A DNA stretch of 64,000 bases, from positions 1-64,000 of the IMG/VR virus record IMGVR_UViG_3300020465_000011. The stretch is one strand, 5' to 3'. Shown piece by piece: positions 8,919 to 20,800 of this stretch. The notes below the pieces were generated by a model. The model made no database searches. It saw nothing but the letters and a program-made list of their open reading frames with translations, and was not told the origin of the DNA. The stretch's first letter is position 1. Each line of letters opens with the position of its first letter. Origin of the DNA: a virus. A program made the position numbers and the translations under genes.

Positions 8919-10153
8919 TGAAAAAAACAATAAGAACTAGAGATACAATACAAGGATACGCCGAAGAACGAGCAATGATACATCTCAATTCACGTGAAAA
9001 TGTATTAAATGGTGTGTATCTAGCTAGAGTAGTACAAAATTCAGACGAACAATATAATGGGCGTTTTAACGTAGAATTAATTGATGATGGATCACCTAGC
9101 AATGATCCAGGAACATCGCCTGAAGACTTAATTGGTATTAAAACAATATTACCAACAAGTCCATTTGGCGGCACAACTAGTTCTAAGACGGCAACTGATA
9201 ATAAACAATATGCAACCAGTCAAAATTCATATGGTATGGCTCCACAAGCACCTCCAATTGGAGCAACTGTATTGGTAGCATTTATTCAACAACAAAAAGA
9301 AGGTTTTATGATTGGTTCTATCTTTGACAAAGATAGGAATTATAGTATACCAGGCCTAGCACATGCTGAAGTAGATAAAAAATCGCCACCAACTAAAGCA
9401 CCTGCTAGTGAACTAAATCCTAATACTAAAGACTTTAACGAAGGAGTACAGGCTCCTCACCCAATGATGGCTAATATAGTTGAAGCCGGCCTAGCAGGAG
9501 ATTTCATACGTGGTCTTAGTAGTAGTGGTATGCGTAGAGATACTATTAATAATGCATTTGGCTTTACCACAGCCTCTGGACACAGTATTACTATGGACGA
9601 TGGTGGTAGTGCAGGAACAGATCGTTCTATTAGAATTAGAACAGCCAATGGTGCTCAAATATTATTACATGACGAAGCAGAAATAATTTACATACAAGGT
9701 GCTAACGGTGCTGGATACATTGAAATAGATAGAGCAGGTGCAATAGATATTTACAGTAGGTCAACGTTGAGTGTTAATGCAGAAGAAGGAATCAATTTTA
9801 AAACAGACGGCTCTTTTAATTTAGAAGCTGGTGCAATCAATATGAAAAGTATGCAGAGCGGAATTAAAATGGAAAGTGCTACAGGCAAAATTGAAATGCA
9901 TAGTGCAACTGATGTTACTATTAGTGCAGATGCAAATGGCAATCTAAACTTTGGAGGCAATCTTCGAGCCACAGCATCAAGAATTGATTGGAATGGTCCA
10001 ACAGCAGATAAAGCAGAAAAGCCAACACCTGGTGCATTAGCAAGGAACACAGGTGTTAAAGAAAGCATAGCAGGTAGAGTACCTGAACATGAACCATGGG
10101 GTGGTAGAGATACTTTTGCAGGACAATCGGCTGGAGGAATGCAAACAATATGA
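8918..10153 (+). CDS. 5: gp5-like baseplate spike protein (OB fold plus beta-helix)
   Basis: A 411-residue protein whose N-terminal third (residues 25-115) looks like the gp5/VgrG OB fold: NGVYLARVVQNSDEQYNGRF, then PIGATVLVAFIQQQKEGFMIG. Residues about 225-350 form short alternating beta repeats (GYIEIDRAGAIDIYS, later GINFKTDGSFNLEAG and IEMHSATDVTISADA), the pattern of a trimeric beta-helix needle. There is no lysozyme domain between them, unlike T4 gp5 (575 residues). That activity is in the upstream protein. The start is coupled by TAATG to the hub stop, and its end overlaps the next ORF by ATGA. Confidence 0.78.
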   Translation: MKKTIRTRDTIQGYAEERAMIHLNSRENVLNGVYLARVVQNSDEQYNGRFNVELIDDGSPSNDPGTSPEDLIGIKTILPTSPFGGTTSSKTATDNKQYATSQNSYGMAPQAPPIGATVLVAFIQQQKEGFMIGSIFDKDRNYSIPGLAHAEVDKKSPPTKAPASELNPNTKDFNEGVQAPHPMMANIVEAGLAGDFIRGLSSSGMRRDTINNAFGFTTASGHSITMDDGGSAGTDRSIRIRTANGAQILLHDEAEIIYIQGANGAGYIEIDRAGAIDIYSRSTLSVNAEEGINFKTDGSFNLEAGAINMKSMQSGIKMESATGKIEMHSATDVTISADANGNLNFGGNLRATASRIDWNGPTADKAEKPTPGALARNTGVKESIAGRVPEHEPWGGRDTFAGQSAGGMQTI

Positions 10154-10878
10154 CAAGAATAGTTTCAACAAGTACAGTTTTTCCAACTACTCAATTAATT
10201 GAATGGAACGAATTTACAGTTCGTAACACTTTGGATACAACTGTCTATGAAGTTATAGAAAATAGAGAACTAAGTTCAAAAGCAGTAAGTAAATTATTAA
10301 TGAACTACAATTACAATATGTTTACTACAGCAAAAGGAATTATTGGTTATAATACAGACGATAGCAAAAATACGTATACATATGGCATATCCGAAGCTGA
10401 TGCATTTAGTAACTGGATCATTGGAATTAAAGAAAAAGAAAAAAGTTTTAAAAATGTAATGCCTAAAAATTTTAGTTTAACCCAAGGACAGTATGATGGA
10501 CTGCTTATATTTTATATTATAACTGGTCAAATAACTAAAATACATACAACTGATAGCATATATGATTTACGAAATAATATACTTGCAAAAGAATGGGAAA
10601 CAGTAGCAAGTAAAATAACATATGATAAACGAGATTTTAAACTTAATAGACAAGCCGGTACTATGATAATGTTAGGCGACTATGGCAATCTTCAAGGTAG
10701 GAGTTGGATGCGTAATAGAGGTATTCAATATACTCGTAGACAGTATGGATATATTGCCGACGGTTATAAAATTAGACAAGCTGAGCATAGTTACTATAGA
10801 GAAACGCAAAAGTTTCTACCAAATATGAGCGAAATGCGTCAAAGAGAAGTAGTTACATATTATCGTGCTAATCCTTAA
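10150..10878 (+). CDS. Baseplate-region protein, possible inactive lysozyme-like fold
   Basis: A 242-residue protein starting in an ATGA overlap with the spike gene. Its middle faintly follows the order of a GH24 lysozyme: an N-terminal helix, a GIIGYNTDDSKNTYTYGI turn, a segment SEADAFSNWI, then LTQGQYDGLLIFYIITGQ and an RQAGTMIMLGDYG end. The residues where the catalytic Glu and Asp should stand do not appear acidic, so activity is doubtful. The location between spike and gp25 suggests a structural or baseplate-assembly role. The fold suggestion is tentative and function is not established. Confidence 0.6.
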   Translation: MTRIVSTSTVFPTTQLIEWNEFTVRNTLDTTVYEVIENRELSSKAVSKLLMNYNYNMFTTAKGIIGYNTDDSKNTYTYGISEADAFSNWIIGIKEKEKSFKNVMPKNFSLTQGQYDGLLIFYIITGQITKIHTTDSIYDLRNNILAKEWETVASKITYDKRDFKLNRQAGTMIMLGDYGNLQGRSWMRNRGIQYTRRQYGYIADGYKIRQAEHSYYRETQKFLPNMSEMRQREVVTYYRANP

Positions 10879-10895
10879 ACCCCGTATTTTTAGCT

Positions 10896-10903
10896 CATAA
10901 ATA
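10896..10903 (+). promoter_or_regulatory. Late-type promoter motif CATAAATA before gp25
   Basis: CATAAATA matches the T4 late -10 box TATAAATA at seven of eight positions and sits in the only gap in this stretch. It ends just five bases before the gp25 ATG, so transcription would begin at or very near the start codon. No ribosome-binding sequence is visible. Confidence 0.5.
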
Positions 10904-10908
10904 AATGT

Positions 10909-11265
10909 ATGAGATTCGTAGGATATACAACAGTAGATCAACCATTGATAGCTAAGATTTTGCATGACAAGGAACTTGCTATTCAAGATCTTAAAAATCA
11001 TCTTTATACACGTTTAGGCGAACGTGTTATGGATCCAGATTTTGGTAGTATTATACCATTAATGGTTTTTGAACCATTGGATGAATATAGTATAAGCGAA
11101 ATACGAGCCGATGCAGAACGTATTATTGGTCTAGACCCTAGATGGGATTTAATAGATTTGGCTGTTTTAGACAACAATCACGATGTAACACTTCAAATTA
11201 AATTACAATACATAGACAGAACTGAGGAAGAAGTGTTCGTAGCATATGAAAGAGATATAGTATAA
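10909..11265 (+). CDS. 25: gp25 baseplate wedge protein
   Basis: A 118-residue member of the gp25/lysozyme-like wedge family, which nucleates sheath assembly in contractile tails. Diagnostic are LKNHLYTRLGERVMDPDFGS and the later DLAVLDNNHDVTLQIKLQY. T4 gp25 has 132 residues. The ATG at 10909 is chosen because the family needs the roughly 20 residues before the LKNHLYTR segment and no later start fits. No Shine-Dalgarno sequence precedes it, and an alternative out-of-frame ATG lies at 10905. It runs into gp6 with a one-base TAATG overlap. Confidence 0.92.
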   Translation: MRFVGYTTVDQPLIAKILHDKELAIQDLKNHLYTRLGERVMDPDFGSIIPLMVFEPLDEYSISEIRADAERIIGLDPRWDLIDLAVLDNNHDVTLQIKLQYIDRTEEEVFVAYERDIV

Positions 11266-14200
11266 TGGCACAAGGAACTAGACAAAACACTTTATTTGCG
11301 GCAGAGGATTTTACTGTAGTATACGAAAGTTTTGCTAATAGTAATTTCAAAGCATATGACTTTGATACTATTCGTGAAGCAATGATAAACTATGTGCAGA
11401 ACACTTACCCAGAAGAATACAATGACTGGATTCAAAGTTCTGAATTTGTAGCTCTAATGGATCTAGTGTCATACTTTGGACATAACCTAGCATTTAGATT
11501 AGACTATGCTACTAGAGAAAATTTCTTTGGAACAGCTCAAAGACGTGAAAGTTTAATTAGACAATCAAACTTAATTAACTATAGAGTAAGACGTAACTTA
11601 CCAGCATTTGGTTATGGAAAAATAATAGATATACAAACAAACGAAGTAGTATACGATATTAATGGTAATAACTTACAAAATAAAAAAGTAAGTTTTGAAA
11701 ATTCAGCTGAATATGAAAATTTCATTACAGTAATTAACGCTGTACTACAAAGTTCAACTCCTTTTGGTTCTCCGAGTAGTAGTAAAACATTAGACGGTGA
11801 ATTATTTGACTTTTATAGATTAAACACTACTGCCGGACAAGCTGTTTTTAAATTTAGTGCAACTGCAAATGGACAATCTGATAACTTTGAATTTGTTGGG
11901 TTATCATATGATGATACTACAGATACTATTAGAGAATCTGTTCCAAACCCTGCTTCTGGCACTGATATAATATATCAAAATAAAAATACTGGTATAGCTG
12001 GTAATGATACAGGATTTTTTATGGGTCTGAAACAGGGTACGTTAGCATTTGAAGATTATGCTATTACATCACCTGTTATTAATAAAATCATTGACATAAA
12101 TTCATCAAATGTTAATGATACAGATGTCTGGGTACAAAATATTAATAATACTGGCGCCGTTGCCCAAAATTGGACTAATGTTAGTTCATTAAGTGGAAGT
12201 AATGTAATTTATAACAGTCTTACTAGTACTAATAGATTTATACACAGCACTGAAAGTAGAAGCGAAAATGCTGTTAGTATTAAATTCAGTGATGGTAATT
12301 TTGGCGAAATACCATCTGGAACTGTTAGGGTATGGTTCAGAACAAGTAGAAACGAAACATATACTTTGCGTCCTGTAGACGTAGGTAAACAAACAATTAC
12401 AATGAGTTATACTGGTAGTGATGGTAACAATTACACAGCCACACTTGGTATACAACTTAAATCAAATGTTAATACAGCAAGTTCGGGTGAAACTAATGCT
12501 GATATAAGACTTAATGCTCCACAAACATACAGCTCACAAGATCGTATGGTAAGTGCAGAAGATTATACAGTTTATCCTTACAATGTTAGTAGTAATATTA
12601 AGAAGATTAAAGCACTAAACAGAACACATAGTGGACATAGTAGATTTGTTGATAACATTGATCCAACAGGAAATTATCAAGACGTAACACACTTTGGCAG
12701 TGATGGTATAATATACAATGAAGGTAAGCAAAAGTCAACTGAATTAGCATTGCCTTCTAGTTTAAGTAATTTAGGTGTTATAGAAAAATATATCGAACCT
12801 TATATAAATGATGCAGAAGTTATTAACTTCTATTATACAAAATTTGGACCAAAAACATTTAATTATACCAAAGCAACTACAAGTAATGGTACAAATGCAT
12901 TTAAATGGCAGAAGCAAAGTGGAAGTACTGGTTACTTAATTTCAGGTGTTGCAAACAACGTTCAAAGAGTTGGCACTAGTGCAAGTGGAAATTTACGTTA
13001 TTTTAAAACAGGTAGTTTGTGTGAATTTATAGTAGATACAAGTAGTACTAAAAACTATGTAGATGGTGAAGTTAGTAGTATTTCAGTAGTTAATCAAGGT
13101 TCAGGATATTCAACTGTTACAGTCGATATAATTGGAGCAGGTACAGGTGCTACAGCAACAGCAACAGTTAATGCTGGTGCTATTACTGGTATTAACGTAA
13201 CCGCCGCAGGTTCTGGATATGATGAATTTACAGTAGCACAAATTACAGATTCTGGTGCAGGTGCTGGCTGTAGTGTAAAAGTAAATGTAGGCAGTTTAGA
13301 AACTATATGGGCTCGAGTAACTAATGTAACAGCCGACGGATTAGGTGCAAACGATACAAATGGTAATAGTACAGGTATCACAGAGGCCGGATTAGGTAGT
13401 GTAGTTTTTAATAAAGAAATAACAAACAATGCAAGACTGAAACAAGTATGGCCAGTCTGGAATACTAGATTTAGTACTACTGAAAAAAATGCTATTAATA
13501 GTGCTATAAGTTTAAATCAAACTTTTGGTTTGCGTTATGACACACTTAACAGCAAATGGGAAGTAGTTACAACTAATAATATTCCTAGTAGTACAAAAAC
13601 AAACAATGCTGTAACAGCATGGAGTTTAACTAACGCTGGAGATACTAGCGGTACAAATATAGATCAAAGTTGGATTATACGTGTAGATTATACTACAATA
13701 AGGCGTAGATTTACAGCAAGAACTATGCAGTATATATTTGAAACTGCTGGTAGTACAAAATTTTATAACAGTAACGAAAGTTTAAAACTAGATGCTGTTA
13801 CTGGCAAACCAAAAAGAGATAACATTAAAATACTTAAAATAAACAATAAATCTGGTACTAGTATTGCACGTTTAGGTACTGATTATACATTTTACTTTTA
13901 TGGAAACTTTACAGAAAAAGACGGACATACAGATCCTAAAAAAGTTAGACTTACAATGGGTAATCCAGATAATGGCAATCTGCCAGATATTCCTGATGCA
14001 TTTACTAATATTGTAAGTACTGATACAATTAAACTAGGCACAGTAACAGAAGATGGATATGATTATAGACGATATCTAAGTAGTGGAGCAGATTCTGTAT
14101 CGGGTCGTACAACATTAGATTTTAGATATCAGCATGTTGCAACAACAGATAAAAGAATAGATCCGGCATCTACTAATATTATTGATTTGTACGTATTAAC

Positions 14201-14837
14201 ACAATCATATCATACAAATTTTGTAAATTGGCTTTTTGCAACAAATCCAGTGGAATCAGATAAACCATTGCAACCAAGCATCGACGATTTACGTAGACAA
14301 TTTTCAAGTTTAGATAATAAGAAAAGTGCTAGTGACACTATAATTTACAGACCTGTAAAATATAAAGTATTATTTGGAGATTTTGCAGATGCTTCATTGA
14401 AAGCAACATTCCGTGTTGTAAAAGTTCCTGGAGCAAGTATAACTGATACTGAAATTAGAAGTACTGTTATTAATGCAATCAACATTTACTTTGATCCAAA
14501 TCGTTGGGAGTTTGGTGAAACCTTTTACTTTACTGAACTAAGTGCATATATTCACCAAACATTAGCAGGTACAGTCGCTAGTTTTGTTATTGTACCACAA
14601 GATACAGAAAGTGTGTTTGGTAGTTTATTTCAAATTACATGTGCTAGTGATGAATTGTTTATCAATGGAGCAAACACAAGTCAAGTTGAAATTGTAGACA
14701 ACTTATCTAGATCTAATTTGCAAAGTACAACTGGTAGTTTTATAAACAGTTCAAGTAACACAGGTGTATCAACAGGATTGTACAGCTCAACATCAGGTGG
14801 CAGTGGATTAAGCAGTGGCAATAGTGGGAGTTATTAA
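11265..14837 (+). CDS. 6: gp6 baseplate wedge protein, enlarged
   Basis: The N-terminal region (AMINYVQNTYPEEYNDWI, then ALMDLVSYFGHNLAFRLDYA and RRESLIRQSNLINYRVRRN) is the conserved gp6/J-like wedge domain that forms the inner baseplate ring. The protein has 1190 residues, nearly twice T4 gp6 (660). Part of the excess is a Gly/Thr-rich beta insertion at about residues 608-680 with two NQGSGY/AAGSGY repeats, a module that also occurs in the giant downstream protein. The C terminus is a Ser/Gly-rich tail. It lies between gp25 and the giant structural gene, coupled on both sides by TAATG or ATG overlaps. Confidence 0.92.
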   Translation: MAQGTRQNTLFAAEDFTVVYESFANSNFKAYDFDTIREAMINYVQNTYPEEYNDWIQSSEFVALMDLVSYFGHNLAFRLDYATRENFFGTAQRRESLIRQSNLINYRVRRNLPAFGYGKIIDIQTNEVVYDINGNNLQNKKVSFENSAEYENFITVINAVLQSSTPFGSPSSSKTLDGELFDFYRLNTTAGQAVFKFSATANGQSDNFEFVGLSYDDTTDTIRESVPNPASGTDIIYQNKNTGIAGNDTGFFMGLKQGTLAFEDYAITSPVINKIIDINSSNVNDTDVWVQNINNTGAVAQNWTNVSSLSGSNVIYNSLTSTNRFIHSTESRSENAVSIKFSDGNFGEIPSGTVRVWFRTSRNETYTLRPVDVGKQTITMSYTGSDGNNYTATLGIQLKSNVNTASSGETNADIRLNAPQTYSSQDRMVSAEDYTVYPYNVSSNIKKIKALNRTHSGHSRFVDNIDPTGNYQDVTHFGSDGIIYNEGKQKSTELALPSSLSNLGVIEKYIEPYINDAEVINFYYTKFGPKTFNYTKATTSNGTNAFKWQKQSGSTGYLISGVANNVQRVGTSASGNLRYFKTGSLCEFIVDTSSTKNYVDGEVSSISVVNQGSGYSTVTVDIIGAGTGATATATVNAGAITGINVTAAGSGYDEFTVAQITDSGAGAGCSVKVNVGSLETIWARVTNVTADGLGANDTNGNSTGITEAGLGSVVFNKEITNNARLKQVWPVWNTRFSTTEKNAINSAISLNQTFGLRYDTLNSKWEVVTTNNIPSSTKTNNAVTAWSLTNAGDTSGTNIDQSWIIRVDYTTIRRRFTARTMQYIFETAGSTKFYNSNESLKLDAVTGKPKRDNIKILKINNKSGTSIARLGTDYTFYFYGNFTEKDGHTDPKKVRLTMGNPDNGNLPDIPDAFTNIVSTDTIKLGTVTEDGYDYRRYLSSGADSVSGRTTLDFRYQHVATTDKRIDPASTNIIDLYVLTQSYHTNFVNWLFATNPVESDKPLQPSIDDLRRQFSSLDNKKSASDTIIYRPVKYKVLFGDFADASLKATFRVVKVPGASITDTEIRSTVINAINIYFDPNRWEFGETFYFTELSAYIHQTLAGTVASFVIVPQDTESVFGSLFQITCASDELFINGANTSQVEIVDNLSRSNLQSTTGSFINSSSNTGVSTGLYSSTSGGSGLSSGNSGSY

Positions 14838-17800
14838 TGGCTGAAGACTATAGTGCAAAGTCGGTAAAAGCTCAATTACCTGGCAACCAACCCGGCAAAA
14901 TTAAAAAAATAGAAGAAATTAAAAGTACTGAGTATCTACCTCAATATCTTAATACTACTGTTAATAAAAAGTTTTTACAAAGTACACTAGATCAAATGAT
15001 CAGTAAAGCATCATTTGAAACAATAGATAACTGGGTAGGTAAAGAAAAAGGTAGTTGGTATAATGCTGACAAAGATAAATTTATAAGTACCGCTGACGCC
15101 TCAAAAAGATTTTACAACGGATCACCTGCTTTTATTGTTAAGAATCCAAATGATACAGATAGTATTTCTGAAATTCATACATACAGTGATGCATTAGATG
15201 ATATTAATAATTTAGGATATGAAGGCAATCGACCAAACGGCTCAGATTTTGCATATACATATTCACCTCCAATTGATTATGACAAATTTTCAAATTTTAG
15301 TAGCTACTATTGGTGTAAAGATGACTTGCCAGTTATTAATGTAAAACCTAATACTACATGGGATCCAGATTCCATGATAGGGCAAACTCGATATAAACTA
15401 ACAACAAGTGATTTAGGAGATATAGACTTCCTGACAGGAATGAAAATTAAATTTGCTCCACAGGTAACAGAAAACTTTACTAGTACATCTGCAGATAAAA
15501 CAATAACAAACGCTACAGGTGCAAATCCTGTTGTAATTACTACTGGTAGTAATCATGGACTAGCAGACGGCGAACTTATTAATATTACTGGCGTAGTTGG
15601 TATGACAGAACTTAATAATAAAGTTTTCTACATCGATGTGCTATCAGCTAACACTTTTGCTTTATATACAGATTCAGGATTAAGCACGAGTGTTAACGGA
15701 GCGGCCTACACAGCGTATGCAAGTGGCGGTACAGCAAAAACTGGAGGAAAGTTTACACTAGCAAACACAGGTTATTCGTTGGTTGTAGTAATTGTTGGTA
15801 CAACAAGAAAAACTGTTACCACTCATTATGCAATTAATGGTACAGCATTAACATTTACACATGGTAATTTTCCAAACAACGGAGACTTAGTACAAATACT
15901 ACATTTTCACATGAGTGATATTAATTATTATGGTAATACTTACATTGTTAACAATGTAGGAGATTCAATTGATTTAATACAAACACAAGACGAAAATGGT
16001 AAAACTGTACTTAGTAGAATGATGTTGTATAGTGTGCATCAACCAAGTGGGTTTGACATGGATCCTCTTGATGGTAAACCCTATGACTATACAGAAGTAG
16101 AAAATAGACTACATGAATATGTTTGTATGGAATCTGGTTCATATGACATGAACGCATGGAGCAGAATTAATCAATGGCAACATTATAACTGTATAGTTGA
16201 AGCATGTAGATTAACAGGCGAAGATTTTACAACGTATGCATCAGATGCTAATAGAGCTAAACGACCTATTATAGAATTTGAAAGAAATATTATTCTTTAT
16301 AACTGGGGAACACACCCTGGTAGTGGTGTAAAGTATCCACACCACAGAATGAATGTAGATTTTGTAACTAAAAGATTTACTGGTACAGATATCATAGGAC
16401 AAACAAATTACAATTTATTACAAACTGTTATTAATTGGTCATCTAGTACAAAATATTCTATAGGTGATATTGTACGAGAAGCAGTTGGTGGTAGTTATTG
16501 GTATTTTGAATCAAAAATTGAAAATAATCAAGGCCTTGATCCATTGGATGCAGACTTAGTTGTAGACACAACAAATTGGAAACGTGTTTATGATAAAGGT
16601 ATACAAGACAATGATACCATACTGTTTTTAAACACAGGAAATACAACATATGATAATAAAGTATTTAAAGTAAGTGGCACAGGTTCATCTATTGCTCTAC
16701 AGCAGGTGTTAGATCCAAGTGATAATGATAAAGTACATACAATAATGGGTCCAACATATCCTGATAATTTTAATGGTCCTGATCTTGTATGGCATAACAG
16801 TCAGTGGAATAGACCTCAACAAAAAGAAAGCAAAGGACAAGCACCAAATTTTGATTTGTTTGATTCTAACAATAATGAACTTGCAACCTACTACAATAAT
16901 AATGATTTTGAAGGTAGTACAATTTTTAACTATGTTATTAATACAGCCGCCACAGAAGATACTGCATTAGGATTTAAAGCCAAATATAATACTTCTGCAG
17001 GTAGTAGTGAATTAGTATTTGAACACCCATTGGTAACAAAACGTTTTAAGTATGATTTACAAACTAGTCCTAAGGATATACGTGGATTAATGTATTACGG
17101 TAAAAGAAGAAATATATCAGATAATACAACAAATTATATAGAAGGATGGTCTAGAGCTCAAAACTTAGATAAAACATATTATGCCACAGAAACAAAAGTA
17201 GTTACAGCAGACGATGCTAATACAGCAACATTTGATGTTGGATCAAATGATATGCAAAAATTATCAGATGAAATGATTTTTGCATACACTAATAATAATT
17301 GGTATGTGTATGAGAAAGATCAAGACACACCAAAAAATTATCACGGAGTACCAGGAATAAATCCAAACATATATTTGTTTGCAGGATCAACTGTCACTAT
17401 ACGTAAAGACTATGACAGCTCAGAAACAGATCTGTCATTTGTAAAAGAAACAGACGGCACTACGGCCGCACCTGGTATAACTGTCACTGACAATGGTGCA
17501 ACACTCAGCGTTGCTATTGATTCTAATAGTGCAAACTATGACAAAGTGTGCAAATACAAAGCCAGTGGCTCTGGTTCAGGTGCAATGGGTAAAGTGTATA
17601 TTGTAGATGAAGATACTGGTTATGCAGGTAATAACAATAGTTTTATTCAGTATAAGCACACAGTATATAAAAATGGATCTAGAACAGAAGATTATACATT
17701 AGGTGCTAATTCAACAATATTAACAAGCCTTACAATAGGAGATGTTGTTGAACTAAGATATGTTCCTAACGGTGCTAAAGCATCTACTAGTAATTGGGCA

Positions 17801-20800
17801 ACTGGTATTGAATATCAACATAATCCAATTAATACTAACTTAGGTGAACATACACACGCAGATTTACGTAGACATTTTACTGACAAGATTAGTAGTTTAC
17901 CAGGCTATCATGATAGTGCGTTTGGTGTTACTGATTATTATATCAGTAGTAAGGAAAATAATTTTGGTGGTACTATATTACAAGGTAATCCTGGACAACC
18001 TATGTCATGGTATCTTAAAGAAAATAATAGAAATGTAATTGTTGGTATTCGTAATGTAATGAATGATTATGATCGTTTTAAAACACAATTTGCTAATAAA
18101 GCATTACAAGTAAATAAATCTGGAATATATGAAACTACTAGAGAATTGGTTAATGAAACTTTCAACCAACTTAATGTAGGTAAAGATAGCTCATTTAAAT
18201 ATGCATCAAGTGGTATGTGTCATTGGTATAATGCAAGTACACAGGAAATAACAGTAACAGATACTACAACTGTTTTTTATCTAGATAAAACAGAAAACGT
18301 AGACTATGAAACTAACAATAAAGAAGATCATGTATATGTCTATCTTAAAGATTATGTGGCGGCTGATAGTGCGTATGTTCAAAGACTTTTAAATCGTAAT
18401 GAAGATTATGTATTATTAGGAAATAAACTTACGCTTAATAGTGCAGTAACTCTTAATGGTGGTGTATCAGCAGTAATAACTATAGATCATTATAGTAGTA
18501 AAAATAATAGTTTTGTTCCATGGAGTGCTCCTAAACTGAATTTTATGAAGCCTGTAGAGCCACGTTTAAATACACCTAAAACATTACTAATAGCCCATGA
18601 TGGTGCAAAAATTACTATAACTAATTCTGGAAATTTATATCGTCCGCAGGAGACAAATTATGATGTTAGATCTGCTGTACTATATGAACTAGAAAAAAGA
18701 GTAGCCGCAGGATTTCCAACATATAAAGATTATAATGATGTAAAAGAATTTAACCCTAGACATCCAGTGGGACAGAAGCATGGACAAGGAACACGCACAC
18801 AATGGGCAAAACATTATAGAGCTGTATTTGAATATTGGTTAGACAGTAATAATAGAACATATCCAAGTTTGGTTAATGCATCGGCTGTAGCAAATTATAG
18901 TAATCAAACTGATGCAGACGGTGTTACGCTACCCGGAACAGAAGCTGGTGTAATTGAATACTACTGTGGCACTACTGAGCCTCTTAACAGTCCATGGGAA
19001 ATGTTTGGTTATAGAGAAACGCCAAGTTGGTGGACTACTTACTATGATTGGAAGGATACAGCCAATGGCGGCAATGATGCAAAACGTGCGGCATTATTAA
19101 TAGCATTAGCAAAAGGTCATTATAATAATCCTGCAGATACAGAAAAAACAGATAGACGTTATGTAGTTAAACAAAATATAGGTAACTTAATTACAGTAGC
19201 TGGTGTTCAACAAGATATTGTTACAGCTGGTTGGGCAACAGCTGGTAATACTAAAAAAGATTTTGTTATAGGAGATGGCTTTAGTGCTGAAGATACATTT
19301 AAAGATTCTAGTGCATATAACTTTGCATTAGTAGAAGCTGGATTTAAAAATTGCCCATATACATTCTGGCAAACATTTTATGATCCTAGTAGTATAGTTT
19401 CAGACAATGTTATCAATAACAAAACAAGATTAAGACCGTCTGTAACAGATCCTGTATATGGTAGTCCTATAAACAAAGGAACATTAGATAACATTACTGT
19501 TACAAATACTGGAAATAACTATACTTCATCACCTACTGTTACAGTAACAGGTGACGGAGTTGGTGCAACCGCGGTTGCAATAGTAGATAGTGGCTTAATT
19601 AAAAATATAAGAATAACCTCAGGTGGTTATGGATATAACAACGCAGGAATTACTATAACAGATACTACTGGAACAGGTGGTAAAGGCACAGTAACACTAC
19701 TAAAAAATCAAAGATATAGAACAACTGGATTAATGGCATTAATTTGGTTACAAAATATAATCTCAAAATTTAGTGTAGATATACATGCTAGAAATCAATT
19801 AACTTCAGCACAGCCAGTTATTAACGTAGAAGGCTATACAGATAAAAATATTATACGAGTAAGAACCTTAGGTAATAGTGCTAAATCTCCATTTGTAATG
19901 CAAGACAACGATATAGAATTAGCATTACATAAAAGTTCAGCAAAAGTTCAATTGAACTTTAGTGCTGTTAAAATAACAAAACTATCCACTGGATATCAAG
20001 TAACAGGATATGAACCAGATAGAAAGTATTTTGAATATTTTAGTGCTAACGAAGGAAATAGTACTACAGTTACGTATGGTAATTTAAGTACAGAAATATA
20101 TGATAATTTTGATCTAGATTCAACTCCTAATCAATTAAATTATGATCATACATTTCCTGATCTTCATACGTTAGCAAATTTTATGGCAGGTAGAACAGAA
20201 TGGCTTATAAGCAAAGGAATACAATCTTTTAACTTTAGAGGCGTAGTTAATAATTTACTTGAATGGGCAACTACAGCTTCTATTAATGACGTACATTTTG
20301 GACATGGTACAAATAGTATATTATTCAAAGATTCTTTGGATAGATTTTTAGATAGTATTTTTTCAACAAATAAGACTTTGTTAGTTGAAGACAGAACAGA
20401 AACATCTTTAACAAGAGAATCAGAGCTGAGTAATATTAAAGCAATAAGAGATGAACTAGGTGCAACAATATACACAGAAAGTGGCGCCAACATTCTTAGA
20501 ATGAATGCTAATTTTGTACAATGGGAACATGTAATCGTACTAGAAAATAAAACTACATTTAATGATAGTGTTTATAGACCAGATTTAGGCATGGGATTTG
20601 ACAGTTATAAACTAGAAGGTAGAAGAACAATAAACTGGAAGGGCGAACCTAGTACAAAAGGTTATTTGATAGAAACAACAGGACTAAAATCAAATTATGA
20701 TTCAAGTGTTAGAGAAGTTGAAGATGATTACTTTGTTATAGATAGTAATGCATTAAACAAACAAAAACGTAAAATTGCACAAACAAGCATTGGCTATAAT

